From: Collinsella aerofaciens
GTDB taxonomy: Bacteria; Actinomycetota; Coriobacteriia; Coriobacteriales; Coriobacteriaceae
Length of the DNA stretch: 59,264 bases
Reading direction: 5' to 3'
NCBI RefSeq assembly: GCF_018785265.1
Contig: NZ_WQPK01000028.1
Coordinates: forward strand, 1 to 59,264
Shown piece by piece: positions 15,663-23,642 of this stretch. Below the pieces are notes generated by a model. It made no database searches, was not told the DNA's origin, and saw only the letters and a list, made by a program, of their open reading frames with translations. How positions within the stretch are numbered: the stretch's first letter is position 1; each line of letters starts with the position of its first letter. The translations under genes and the position numbers were made by a program.

Positions 15663-17582
15663 CTACTCCAGCTCAAACGCTCCGGTATAGAGCTGGTAGT
15701 AATACCCGCGCTTGGCGATCAGCTCGTCGTGGTTACCGCGCTCGATAATGCGGCCATGGTCCAGACAGATGATCGCGTCGGAGTTGCGCACGGTGGACAG
15801 GCGGTGCGCGATGACAAACGTCGTGCGACCCTCCATGAGCTTGTCCATGCCCGCTTGCACGATGGCCTCGGTGCGGGTGTCGATGGAGCTCGTGGCCTCG
15901 TCCAGAATCATCGCCGGCGGATCGGCGACGGCAGCGCGTGCGATCGAAATCAGCTGGCGCTGGCCCTGCGACAGCTGCGCGCCGTTGCCGGTGAGCATCG
16001 TGTCGTAGCCGTCGGGCAGGCGGGTGATAAAGTCGTCCGCGCCCGCGAGCTTGGCCGCCGCGATGCACTCCTCGTCGGTGGCGTCCAGGTTGCCGTAGCG
16101 GATGTTATCCATCACGGTGCCGGTGAACAGGTTCACGTCCTGCAGTACCACGCCCAGCGAGCGGCGCAGATCGGCCTTGCGGATCTTGTTGACGTTGATG
16201 CCGTCGTAGCGAATCTTGCCGTCGGCGATGTCATAGAAGCGGTTGATGAGGTTGGTGATGGTCGTCTTACCGGCACCGGTGGCGCCGACAAACGCGACCT
16301 TCTGGCCCGGCTTGGCAAACACGGACACGCCGTGCAGCACCTCGTGGTCGGGCGTGTAGCCAAAGTCGACGTTGTCCATGACCAGGTCGCCGCGCAGCGG
16401 TACGTACTCGATCTCGCCGGTTGCGCGGTGCGGATGTTTCCACGCCCACATGCCGGTGTGGTGGTCGGCCTCCTCGAGCTGCCAGGTATCGGGGTTCACC
16501 TGCGCGTTGACGAGCGTCACATAGCCTTCGTCGGCTTCGGGCTCCTCGTCGATGAGCTCAAAGATGCGGTCGGCGCCGGCGAGGCCCATGACCACGGCGT
16601 TGATCTGCTGCGAGATCTGACCGATCTGTCCGCAGAACTGCTTGGTCATGTTGAGGAACGGCACTACGACGGCGATGGACAGCGTCATGCCCGAGATGCT
16701 CAGGTTGGGCACGCCCAGCGCCAGGAAAATGCCGCCTGCCAGTGCGACCAGCACGTAGAGCAGGTTGCCCAGGTTCATAAGGATAGGCATGAGGATGTTG
16801 GCGTACATGTTGGCCTTTTGCGAGACCTCGAAGAGCTTTTCGTTGCGCTCGTCAAAATCGGCCTCGGCGGCAGACTCGTGGCAGAATGCCTTGACGACCT
16901 TCTGGCCGTTCATGACTTCCTCGATATGGCCCTCGACCACGCCGAGCTCGGACTGCTGCGCAATAAAGAAACGCGCGGAGTTGGAGCCGAGCAGCTTGGT
17001 CATAAAGGTCATAAAGACGACGCCGGCCACAATGACCAGGCACATCCACACGCTGTAGTACAGCATGATAAAGAATACCGTGACGATGACGATGGTCGTC
17101 ATGAGCAGGTTGGGCAGCGACTGGCTGATCATCTGGCGCAGCGTGTCGATGTCGTTGGTGTAGTGGCTCATGATGTCGCCGCGCTGGTGCGTGTCGAAGT
17201 AGCGAATCGGCAGGTCCTGCATGCGGTTGAACATCTTCTCGCGCAGCTTCTCGAGCGAGCCCTGCGTGACGATGGCCATGGCGCGGTTCCAGAAGAGCGA
17301 AGACAGGATGCCGACGCCGTAGATGCAGGCGAGGGTAGTCACGAGCTGTGCGATCTTGGGCTGTGCGGCTTCCCAATCGCCCGACTGCCACGATTCGCTA
17401 ATAATCTGCAGGGCGCTCTGAAGGAAGGTCGCGCCGATGGAGTTGATGATGGCGCAGAGCACCACGCCGACGACGACGAGGGGCAAAAGCACGGGGTAGA
17501 AGCCAAAGAGCGTCTTGATGAGGCGCGACATGGTGCCGCCCTTGCGGTTGAGCGCGCGCTCGGCGGTCGTTGCCTTACTCAT
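15663..17582 (-). CDS. ABC exporter half-transporter, canonical nucleotide site subunit
   Basis: A 639-aa type I ABC exporter with six membrane helices and a C-terminal ATPase. ATG 17582 overlaps the preceding gene's TAA by 8 bp. The nucleotide-binding domain has Walker A GATGAGKTT, Q-loop VVLQDVNLFTG, signature LSQGQ, Walker B MILDEATSSID with catalytic Glu, and H-loop IAHRLSTV. All catalytic residues are present, whereas the partner subunit encoded just upstream is degenerate, so the two form an asymmetric heterodimer like BmrCD or TM287/288. An ~80-residue insert lies between the membrane part and Walker A (with Gly-Tyr-Val-Thr and Trp-rich sequence). Probable drug or lipid export. Confidence 0.92.
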   Translation of the reverse strand: MSKATTAERALNRKGGTMSRLIKTLFGFYPVLLPLVVVGVVLCAIINSIGATFLQSALQIISESWQSGDWEAAQPKIAQLVTTLACIYGVGILSSLFWNRAMAIVTQGSLEKLREKMFNRMQDLPIRYFDTHQRGDIMSHYTNDIDTLRQMISQSLPNLLMTTIVIVTVFFIMLYYSVWMCLVIVAGVVFMTFMTKLLGSNSARFFIAQQSELGVVEGHIEEVMNGQKVVKAFCHESAAEADFDERNEKLFEVSQKANMYANILMPILMNLGNLLYVLVALAGGIFLALGVPNLSISGMTLSIAVVVPFLNMTKQFCGQIGQISQQINAVVMGLAGADRIFELIDEEPEADEGYVTLVNAQVNPDTWQLEEADHHTGMWAWKHPHRATGEIEYVPLRGDLVMDNVDFGYTPDHEVLHGVSVFAKPGQKVAFVGATGAGKTTITNLINRFYDIADGKIRYDGINVNKIRKADLRRSLGVVLQDVNLFTGTVMDNIRYGNLDATDEECIAAAKLAGADDFITRLPDGYDTMLTGNGAQLSQGQRQLISIARAAVADPPAMILDEATSSIDTRTEAIVQAGMDKLMEGRTTFVIAHRLSTVRNSDAIICLDHGRIIERGNHDELIAKRGYYYQLYTGAFELE

Positions 17583-19389
17583 GTGCCTCGCCTCCTTCCT
17601 GGGTCTGAGCCTGCGTTGCGGATGCCTCGGTGTCGGCCTCGACGGCCCCTTCGCCCTCGGCAGACATCTTGTTTTGCGAGGTAAAGGTCTCGCGGTAGAT
17701 CTCGCTCGTCTTAAGCAGCTCGTCATGGTTGCCGATCTGCGCGATGCGGCCGCCCTCCATGACGATGATGCGGTCTGCATCCTGTACGGAGCTAATGCGC
17801 TGGGCGATGATGAGCTTGGTCGTGTTGGGCAGATAGCTTGCCAACCCTGCGCGAATCTTGGCGTCGGTCTTGGTGTCGACGGCGCTAGTGGAGTCGTCCA
17901 GGATCAAGATCTTGGGGCGACGCAGCAGGGCACGCGCAATGCACAGGCGCTGCTTCTGACCGCCGGAAACATTGGAGCCGCCCTGCTCGATCCAGGTGTC
18001 GTAACCCTTGGGGAAGCCGTCGACAAACTCATCGGCGCAGGCCAGATGTGCCGCCTCGCGGACTTCCTCGTCGGTGGCGTTCGGGTCGCCCCAGCGCAGG
18101 TTCTCGGCGATGGTGCCGCTAAACAGCACGTTTTTCTGTAGCACCATGGCGACCTGGTGGCGCAGTGCGTCCAGGTCGTAGTCGCGCACGTCCATGCCGC
18201 CCACGCGCACGGTGCCTTCGGTGGCGTCGTACAGGCGGGCGATGAGGTTTACAAGCGTGGACTTGGCCGAGCCAGTGCCGCCGATGATGCCGATGGTCTC
18301 GCCGCTCTTAATGTGCAGGTCGATATCGTCGAGCGCCTGGCGCTTCGCATGCGCGGAATACTTAAAGCTCACGTGGTCAAAGTCGATGGAACCGTCGACA
18401 ACCTCGAGCACGGGCTCGGCGGGATTGGCGATCGTGGGCTCGGCGGCCAACACCTCGGTAATGCGGTGCGCCGATTCGTCGGCCATGGTCACCATGACAA
18501 AGATCATCGACAGCTGCATCAGGCTCATAAGGATCTGGAAACCATAGGTAAAGATCGAGGAGAGCTGGCCCACATCGAACAGCGTGCCCTGGCTCGTGAT
18601 GATGAGCTTGGAGCCCAGGTAGATGATGACGACAAACGCGCCGTTGACGCAGATGTTCATCATGGGGTTGTTAAAGGCCAGCAGTTTCTCGGCGCGGGTG
18701 AAGTCCATCTGGACGTCGCGCGCGGCGGTCGCGAACTTCTCCTTCTCAAAGTCTTCGCGCACATAGCTCTTGACCACGCGCATGCCGGTGACGTTTTCCT
18801 CGACGGACTCGTTAAGGGCGTCGTACTTGTGGAACACGCGCGAGAAGATGGGGCGCACCTTAAAGATGATAAAGAACAGTCCAAAGCCCAGTAGCGGAAT
18901 GATGACCAGGTAGACCATGGCGACGCTGCCGCCCATGATAAACGCCATGGTAAAGGCGAAGATCAATACCAGCGGCGCGCGCACGGCGATACGGATAATC
19001 ATCATAAAGGCCTGCTGCACGTTGTTGATGTCGGTGGTCAGGCGCGTGACGAGCGAGGAGCTCGAGAACTCATCGATGTTGGCAAAGCTGAACGTCTGGA
19101 TCTTGTAGAACAGGTCGTGACGCAGGTTCTTGGCGAAGCCGCAGCTCGCATGGCTGCAGGTAACGCCGGCGGCGGCGCCAAAAGCAAGCGACGTCAGCGC
19201 GATGAGCACCAAAAAGCCTGCGGTGGGAAGCATCTCGGCTACGGTGGCGCCGTCTTTGATGGCGTCGATCAGGTTGGCGGTGATAAATGGAATCAGCATC
19301 TCGCAGAGCACCTCGCCAAGCACGAGCAGCGGCGTGGCAACGGTGACTTTCATATAGTCGCGGATGCTTCCCATGAGGGTTTTAATCAT
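17575..19389 (-). CDS. ABC exporter half-transporter, degenerate nucleotide site subunit
   Basis: A 604-aa type I ABC exporter subunit: six transmembrane helices, then the ATPase. Walker A is GGTGSAKST, signature VSGGQ. Walker B ends LDDSTSAVD (Asp in place of catalytic Glu), and the H-loop His is Gln (IIAQRISSV). These two substitutions mark the non-catalytic site of heterodimeric exporters. It overlaps MarR by 8 bp upstream and the canonical subunit by 8 bp downstream, which suggests translational coupling. The C-terminal tail after the ATPase is acidic and Gln/Glu/Ala-rich. Confidence 0.92.
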   Translation of the reverse strand: MIKTLMGSIRDYMKVTVATPLLVLGEVLCEMLIPFITANLIDAIKDGATVAEMLPTAGFLVLIALTSLAFGAAAGVTCSHASCGFAKNLRHDLFYKIQTFSFANIDEFSSSSLVTRLTTDINNVQQAFMMIIRIAVRAPLVLIFAFTMAFIMGGSVAMVYLVIIPLLGFGLFFIIFKVRPIFSRVFHKYDALNESVEENVTGMRVVKSYVREDFEKEKFATAARDVQMDFTRAEKLLAFNNPMMNICVNGAFVVIIYLGSKLIITSQGTLFDVGQLSSIFTYGFQILMSLMQLSMIFVMVTMADESAHRITEVLAAEPTIANPAEPVLEVVDGSIDFDHVSFKYSAHAKRQALDDIDLHIKSGETIGIIGGTGSAKSTLVNLIARLYDATEGTVRVGGMDVRDYDLDALRHQVAMVLQKNVLFSGTIAENLRWGDPNATDEEVREAAHLACADEFVDGFPKGYDTWIEQGGSNVSGGQKQRLCIARALLRRPKILILDDSTSAVDTKTDAKIRAGLASYLPNTTKLIIAQRISSVQDADRIIVMEGGRIAQIGNHDELLKTSEIYRETFTSQNKMSAEGEGAVEADTEASATQAQTQEGGEAHE

Positions 19390-19888
19390 CCAGTTCCTCC
19401 CAGGTTACACGGATTTTATCGAGCATTTCGGCGAGGTCCTCGCGCTCGTCGTGCGTAAGGGCGCTAAAGGCCTGTTCCCTAAAGCGAATGCGGGCTGCCT
19501 GGTCGATGCGGGCGTTTTCCCGGCCGGTTTCGGTCAGGCGAATGGTGAGTTGCCGTCGATCCTTGGGGTTACGGCTGCGCTCGATGAGGCCGTTGACCTC
19601 GAGCTTGGACAGGATCTCGGAAAGCGACCCCGGCTTGAGGTCAAAGTGCATGCCGAGTTCCTGCTGCGACATCTCGCCGCCGGGCTGCTTGGCCAGCAGG
19701 CAGATGATGGGCGCCTTGCCGGACACGCCTCCGCCATGAAAATGCATGTAATGGCCGCAAAAACCCAGGCCGCTCAGGATGCGCTTGGCGAGTTTGTCTT
19801 CGGCGCTGACCGCTTCGGGTATGTCTACCGGTTGCGACGGGTCACCGCCGGGCTCGTGCGAACAAAGGTTAAGAGGTTCATCGCACAT
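19382..19888 (-). CDS. MarR-family transcriptional regulator
   Basis: A 168-aa winged-helix MarR protein: recognition region MSQQELGMHFDLKPGSLSEILSKLEVNGLIERSRNP in register and the wing KDRRQLTIRLTETG. It is the first gene of the operon with both ABC subunits and overlaps the next by 8 bp, the typical arrangement of an autoregulated efflux operon. An N-terminal extension of ~35 residues holds three Cys and one His (MCDEPLNLCSHEPGG and LGFCGHYMHFHGG), which could bind a metal or sense thiols; that is speculative. Confidence 0.88.
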   Translation of the reverse strand: MCDEPLNLCSHEPGGDPSQPVDIPEAVSAEDKLAKRILSGLGFCGHYMHFHGGGVSGKAPIICLLAKQPGGEMSQQELGMHFDLKPGSLSEILSKLEVNGLIERSRNPKDRRQLTIRLTETGRENARIDQAARIRFREQAFSALTHDEREDLAEMLDKIRVTWEELDD

Positions 19889-19912
19889 GAATTAGTGTTG
19901 CTCCTTTCTTTA

Positions 19913-19942
19913 GTTAGGTAGTGGAATTGTTTTGTGCCTAAC
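19913..19942. promoter_or_regulatory. Candidate MarR operator
   Basis: GTTAGG (19913-19918) and CCTAAC (19937-19942) form a dyad with an 18-bp spacer just upstream of the marR-ABC-ABC operon. The surrounding AT-rich DNA fits a promoter region. Binding by the MarR protein is inference. Confidence 0.4.
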
Positions 19943-19989
19943 CAATTTAGGAGCGTGAGAAATCAATGTCAAGGTACCAAACTTATTAA

Positions 19990-20152
19990 GTTACGGCGTT
20001 TTGCCAAACGCCGTAACCGCTCGACGCTGCAAACGCTCCTAAGCGGCAATCTGGCGTTCAATCGTCGGGCATGGCCACAAGGCCTATGCCCTCCTCTTTC
20101 ACGTCACCTTGCTCGCTTAGGAACGCTTTCGCTGTCCGTCCTCAACCTGCGA
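19990..20152 (+). repeat. Three-copy structured element, copy A
   Basis: A 28-bp hairpin (GTTACGGCGT ... ACGCCGTAAC, 19990-20017) is followed by a long stem-loop. GCTCCTAAGCG (20034-20044) pairs with CGCTTAGGAAC (20114-20124) with a mismatch. The conserved box CAATCTGGCGTTCAA faces TTTCACGTCACCTTG. An inner stem GGGCATGGCC/GGCCTATGCCC closes on ACAA. Copies B (40518) and C (56128) share the boxes but differ in stem sequence while keeping pairing. It lies between divergent marR and pdxK. Confidence 0.75.
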
Positions 20153-20208
20153 TAGTCGTTGGGGACGTTCTTAAATGACTAGTCAAACAAGAACGTCCCC
20201 AATGACTA
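20153..20208. repeat. 56-bp palindrome, GGGGACGTTC family, copy 1
   Basis: Arms TAGTCGTTGGGGACGTTCTT and its complement at 20189-20208 (one mismatch) flank a centre containing GACTAGTC. Copies 2 and 3, each exactly 56 bp, are at 34593 and 39186. A half copy is at about 40692-40721. It directly abuts structured element A. Confidence 0.85.
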
Positions 20209-20341
20209 ACTTCCTCCTTCCCGTAACCTTTCCGCAACAATGTGGCCTCCGCGGCGCCAGCGCCCGTTCACAACGTCCCCTGCGCTACACTTAGTTGCAC
20301 TGTGGCGCCGTTGCGCCGCGCCCGATCCAAGGGGGACACTC

Positions 20342-21166
20342 ATGAAGAATACTCAGCTGCTGCTGATCAACGATATGTGCGGCTACGGCAAGGTCGCGCT
20401 TTCCGCCATGCTGCCGGTGCTGTCGCACATGGGCTACCGTATCCATAACCTGCCGACGGCGCTCGTTTCCGACACGCTTAACTACCCCAAGTTCTACATC
20501 CACGACACCACCGAGTACGTGCGCCAAAGCCTTGCTATCTGGGAGGAGCTCGGCTTTGAGTTCGACGCCATCTCGACCGGCTTTATCGTGACCGAGGAAG
20601 AGACACGCATCATCTCGGACTTTTGCCACCGCCGTGCGCAAAAAGGCACCAAGGTATTCGTCGACCCCATCATGGGCGATAACGGCAAGCTCTATGCCGG
20701 CGTGCCCGAGTCGACCATCGGACTCATGCGCAGCCTGGTCGAGTGCGCCGACTACGCGGTGCCCAACTATACCGAGGCGTGCCTGCTCACCGATACGCCT
20801 ATCGCCGAAGAGATTACGGCCGATGAGGCCCGCGCGCTCGTGGACGCTATGCTCGCGTTGGGCACCAAGTCGGTTGTCATTACGAGTGCAAAGGTCGATG
20901 GGGCGAGTGCCGTCGTCGGTTACGATCATGTGGCGGGGGAGTACTTTGAGATTCCGTTTGAGCTGATCCCGGTGTACTTCCCGGGCACGGGCGATACGTT
21001 CTCGGCCGTGTTGATGGGTCGCGTGATGAGCGGTTGGAGTCTGCAGCGCGCGACGGCCGATGCCATGCGTGTGGTGGCTGAGCTTATCGAGCGCAATGCC
21101 GACCAAGAGGACAAATCGGCCGGCCTTCCCATCGAGGCCTGCCTGGATGTGATCGACCATGAGTAA
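20342..21166 (+). CDS. Pyridoxal/pyridoxamine kinase (PdxK/PdxY family)
   Basis: A 274-aa ribokinase-fold B6-vitamer kinase making pyridoxal 5'-phosphate in the salvage pathway. ATG 20342 follows a GGGGGA site; the open frame extends further upstream but without a binding site. Family signs: INDMCGYGKVAL near the N-terminus (PdxK-type start), LPTALVSDTLNYP, FVDPIMGDNGKLY, VPNYTEACLLT, and the catalytic-site loop FPGTGDTFSAV with Asp as base. It overlaps the next small gene by 8 bp, so the two are translationally coupled. Confidence 0.88.
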   Translation: MKNTQLLLINDMCGYGKVALSAMLPVLSHMGYRIHNLPTALVSDTLNYPKFYIHDTTEYVRQSLAIWEELGFEFDAISTGFIVTEEETRIISDFCHRRAQKGTKVFVDPIMGDNGKLYAGVPESTIGLMRSLVECADYAVPNYTEACLLTDTPIAEEITADEARALVDAMLALGTKSVVITSAKVDGASAVVGYDHVAGEYFEIPFELIPVYFPGTGDTFSAVLMGRVMSGWSLQRATADAMRVVAELIERNADQEDKSAGLPIEACLDVIDHE

Positions 21167-21488
21167 TGCTGGCGAGGGCGGCATCAAGCCTGCGGGCGAT
21201 AACAAGCCGCTCGGCGCGCCGCGTGGCAAGCGTCCGCGTATCCGCGTGAGCTGCGTGGACCAGCTGGGTGCGTGCCGCTGCCACCATGGTCACAAGCCGG
21301 GCGACGTTTTTGACTTCGACCGAGACCGCGGCAAGATGTGCGCCATGGCCTGCCATGTGGGCTTTCCCTATATCGATATCCTGCGCTATGGCGGAACCGT
21401 GCCTGGCAACGAGCCCGGTACGGCAAAGTTCTGCTGCCCCGAAGTCGATACGCTGAACGTCTGGCTTGCCGAGATCGTCGACGAGTAG
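21159..21488 (+). CDS. TIGR04076-family small Cys-rich protein
   Basis: A 109-aa protein of no assigned function. The C-terminal ~80 residues match my recollection of the TIGR04076 pattern: V.CVDQLGACRCHHGHKPGD, then MCAMACHVGFPYIDILRYGG and KFCCPEVD. Eight Cys and several His suggest a metal-binding fold. Its start lies inside the end of the pyridoxal kinase gene (8-bp overlap), so it is likely made together with it; a link to B6 metabolism is inference only. Confidence 0.75.
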   Translation: MSNAGEGGIKPAGDNKPLGAPRGKRPRIRVSCVDQLGACRCHHGHKPGDVFDFDRDRGKMCAMACHVGFPYIDILRYGGTVPGNEPGTAKFCCPEVDTLNVWLAEIVDE

Positions 21489-21496
21489 TTGAGCGC

Positions 21497-21529
21497 AATG
21501 TGACAAAGGGACAGTTCTTTTGTCACATT
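21497..21529. repeat. Palindrome, TGTGACAAAGGG family, copy 2
   Basis: AATGTGACAAA (21497-21507) and TTTGTCACATT (21519-21529) are perfect inverted arms. The interior GGGACAGTTCT departs slightly from the other copies. It lies 9 bp after the TIGR04076 gene stop. Confidence 0.75.
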
Positions 21530-21572
21530 CGCCGGTGGTGCCCCTTCTACTATGTTTGTAATCTCAAATCTC

Positions 21573-21648
21573 TGCATTTCATCCGATTTTAGGTTCTAAA
21601 AATTCTGCGTTTCATCGATAATCAAGCGTATAAAACTTTGCATTTCAT
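21573..21648 (+). repeat. Three direct repeats at 33-bp period upstream of an AAA+ ATPase
   Basis: TGCATTTCAT (21573), TGCGTTTCAT (21606) and TGCATTTCAT (21639) start exactly 33 bp apart, each followed by a GAT-containing tail. A -10-like TATAAA lies at 21629-21634, between units 2 and 3. The last unit ends 24 bp before the chosen start codon. About three helical turns separate units, so a bound protein would occupy one face of the DNA. Confidence 0.75.
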
Positions 21649-21672
21649 TTGATGACACCGAGGGGAGAGGCT

Positions 21673-23034
21673 ATGCTGCGCAGGAAAATAGCGGCAGAGC
21701 TGGAGCGTTGGCTGAAGTCTTCCGAGCAAAAGGCCTTGTTCATTACGGGTTCTCGCCAGATTGGCAAAAGCTATTCGATTCGCGCATTTGGCAAAGCCAA
21801 CCATGCAACCTACATCGAGCTTAACCTCATGGAAAATCGCCAGGCAAAAGATGCTCTTCTCGAGGCGCGGGATGCCGATGATTTCATCAGCAGGGTGACG
21901 CTTCTTTCGGGAAAGTCGATTGCACCAGGCAAAACGCTCGTGTTTATCGATGAGGTCCAAGAGGCCCCCGACATCATGACGATGGCAAAGTTCCTTGTTG
22001 AGGACGGGAGGTGCCGTTGGGCGTTTTCGGGGTCAATGCTCGGGACTCAGTTCAAGGGCGTCAGGTCCTATCCCGTGGGGTATGTCCACGAGCTTAGGAT
22101 GTTCCCGCTCGATTTTGAGGAGTTTTGCTGGGCAATCGGGGTGAGCGAGGGGGCTCGCCAAACGATACGTGACGCGTGTATCAGCGAGAGACCCATTCCT
22201 GATTACATTCATGACGCGATGATGGCAAACTTCAGGACCTATACCGTTGTCGGCGGAATGCCGGAGGTCGTGCAGCGTTTCCTTGACACGCAGGGCGACC
22301 TTGCCTCTGTTCGTCGGCTACAGTCAGAGCTCAACGAACAGTACCGGCGGGATATCTCCAAGTATGCAAACGGGCGAGCCCTGCAGGTGCAGAGCATCTA
22401 CGATCAGCTCCCTATTATGCTCGAGGGCGAAAACAAGCGCTTCGTGCTCAATTCCATTGACCCCAAGGCTTACTACGAGAAGTATCAGCGAGATTTTGTA
22501 TGGCTTGTCGATGCCGGCGTTGCTCTCAAAGCCGATATCGTAACCGAGCCAAAATCGCCCCTGCTCAAGACGGCGCGGCCATCGCAGTTCAAGCTATATC
22601 AATCGGATACGGGCATGTTGATGGCGCGCTACCCCGTTGGAGTCGCCCAAGCGGCGTATCTTGATAGCAAGGAGCCCAATCTGGGCGGCATTTACGAAAA
22701 CGTGGTGGCCCAGCAGCTGGCTGCCCAAAATCGCCAGCTTTACTACTATCAGACAAAAAAGCGCGGTGAAGTGGACTTTGTGGTCGATGGACCGGATGGG
22801 ACGGCTGTTCCGATCGAGGTTAAATCGGGCTCCTATTACCACGCGCACGCTGCGCTCGGTCATGTGCTTGATACGGCTGAATATGGCGTAAGGCTCGGGA
22901 TTGTTTTCTCGAGAGGCAACGTTGAGCGCAACGGAGCGGTTCTCTATTTGCCTCTATATGCGACCTGGGCCCTTTCGGATGTTTTGGGCGACTCCTGTGC
23001 CAAGGGGATTAAGCTGGAGGTCAAGCCGGTCTAG
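21673..23034 (+). CDS. AAA+ ATPase with C-terminal DUF4143 domain
   Basis: A 453-aa ATPase. ATG 21673 is preferred to TTG 21649 or ATG 21652 because GAGGGGAGAGG lies just upstream. Walker A is GSRQIGKS (near residue 24), Walker B VFIDEVQEAP, then the family's GGMPEVV segment. The C-terminal DUF4143 part contains a PD-(D/E)xK-like core: GEVDFVVDGPDG with IEVKSG. The family is widespread and multi-copy in gut bacteria; its function is poorly known. A second, divergent paralogue lies on the opposite strand 0.6 kb away, with a phosphatase gene between them. Three 33-bp-spaced repeats overlap its promoter. Confidence 0.85.
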   Translation: MLRRKIAAELERWLKSSEQKALFITGSRQIGKSYSIRAFGKANHATYIELNLMENRQAKDALLEARDADDFISRVTLLSGKSIAPGKTLVFIDEVQEAPDIMTMAKFLVEDGRCRWAFSGSMLGTQFKGVRSYPVGYVHELRMFPLDFEEFCWAIGVSEGARQTIRDACISERPIPDYIHDAMMANFRTYTVVGGMPEVVQRFLDTQGDLASVRRLQSELNEQYRRDISKYANGRALQVQSIYDQLPIMLEGENKRFVLNSIDPKAYYEKYQRDFVWLVDAGVALKADIVTEPKSPLLKTARPSQFKLYQSDTGMLMARYPVGVAQAAYLDSKEPNLGGIYENVVAQQLAAQNRQLYYYQTKKRGEVDFVVDGPDGTAVPIEVKSGSYYHAHAALGHVLDTAEYGVRLGIVFSRGNVERNGAVLYLPLYATWALSDVLGDSCAKGIKLEVKPV

Positions 23035-23133
23035 GGCCAGTCCCTTTGTCACATTCATGAGTGTGGATTTTCTCCCGTATAGAGCGCACTTGAACGCTCA
23101 AAGTGGGAGAAAAACTACGCTCGATTTATGCCG

Positions 23134-23156
23134 TGGGCGCGGTTCGTGCGCCCACG
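23134..23156. terminator. Hairpin between ATPase and phosphatase genes
   Basis: GTGGGCGC and GCGCCCAC form an 8-bp stem, 3 bp from the minus-strand phosphatase stop. A second stem (TTTTCTCCC with GGGAGAAAA, 23072-23114) precedes it. The T-tracts are imperfect, so terminator function is only likely. Confidence 0.4.
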
Positions 23157-23159
23157 AAC

Positions 23160-23609
23160 CTACAGCTGCTCGAGCATAGCGGTGCAACCGGCGAGCACAT
23201 CGCGGTAGGTGGCATCGAAATTGCCGGTGTACCAGGGGTCGGCCACGTCGCCGGGACACTCGGTCCAATCGAGCAAGCGCGTAATCTTTCCGTCGGGGCC
23301 TGCGTCGCCAAAGATGCGACGCAGGCCCCGCGCGTTCTCAGCATCCATATAGACAATGTGATCCCAGTCGCCATACTCCGCGCGACGCACCTGGCGGGCA
23401 CGGTGCGCAACGACGGGAATCCCGACTTCGCGCAGCTTGGCGACCGTGCCATGATGCGGCGGGTTGCCGATCTCCTCAGTTGAGGTCGCAGCGGAGTCAA
23501 TGACAAACTCGCCCGCGCGCCCGGCGCGCCGCACCAGCTCGGTAAACACGGACTCAGCCATCGTCGAGCGACAGATATTTCCATAGCAGATAAAAAGAAT
23601 GCGTTGCAT
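23160..23609 (-). CDS. Low-molecular-weight protein tyrosine phosphatase
   Basis: A 149-aa LMW-PTP. The phosphate-binding loop CYGNICRS (Cys8 nucleophile, Arg14, Ser15) is at the N-terminus and the general-acid motif DPWYTGNF is near the C-terminus. Members dephosphorylate phosphotyrosine proteins or act as arsenate reductases; Tyr in the second loop position is less common than Leu/Val. It stands between two AAA+/DUF4143 genes and runs with the second one. No tyrosine kinase is visible in the window. Confidence 0.9.
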   Translation of the reverse strand: MQRILFICYGNICRSTMAESVFTELVRRAGRAGEFVIDSAATSTEEIGNPPHHGTVAKLREVGIPVVAHRARQVRRAEYGDWDHIVYMDAENARGLRRIFGDAGPDGKITRLLDWTECPGDVADPWYTGNFDATYRDVLAGCTAMLEQL

Positions 23610-23642
23610 GAGCGGCTTCCTTTCTAGGCGGTCGCGCAGGGC

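Noticed and set aside
15729-17684. 651-codon plus-strand frame opposite the ABC exporter
   Set aside because: Antisense shadow of a canonical ABC transporter gene.
19990-20017. The 28-bp GTTACGGCGT hairpin as an ordinary terminator
   Set aside because: It has no T-tract, recurs with the same downstream structure in three places, and lies between divergent genes in copy A.
21573-21648. CRISPR-like reading of the 33-bp-spaced repeats
   Set aside because: Only three 10-bp units, no ~28-36 bp identical repeat and no cas genes; a protein-binding array fits better.
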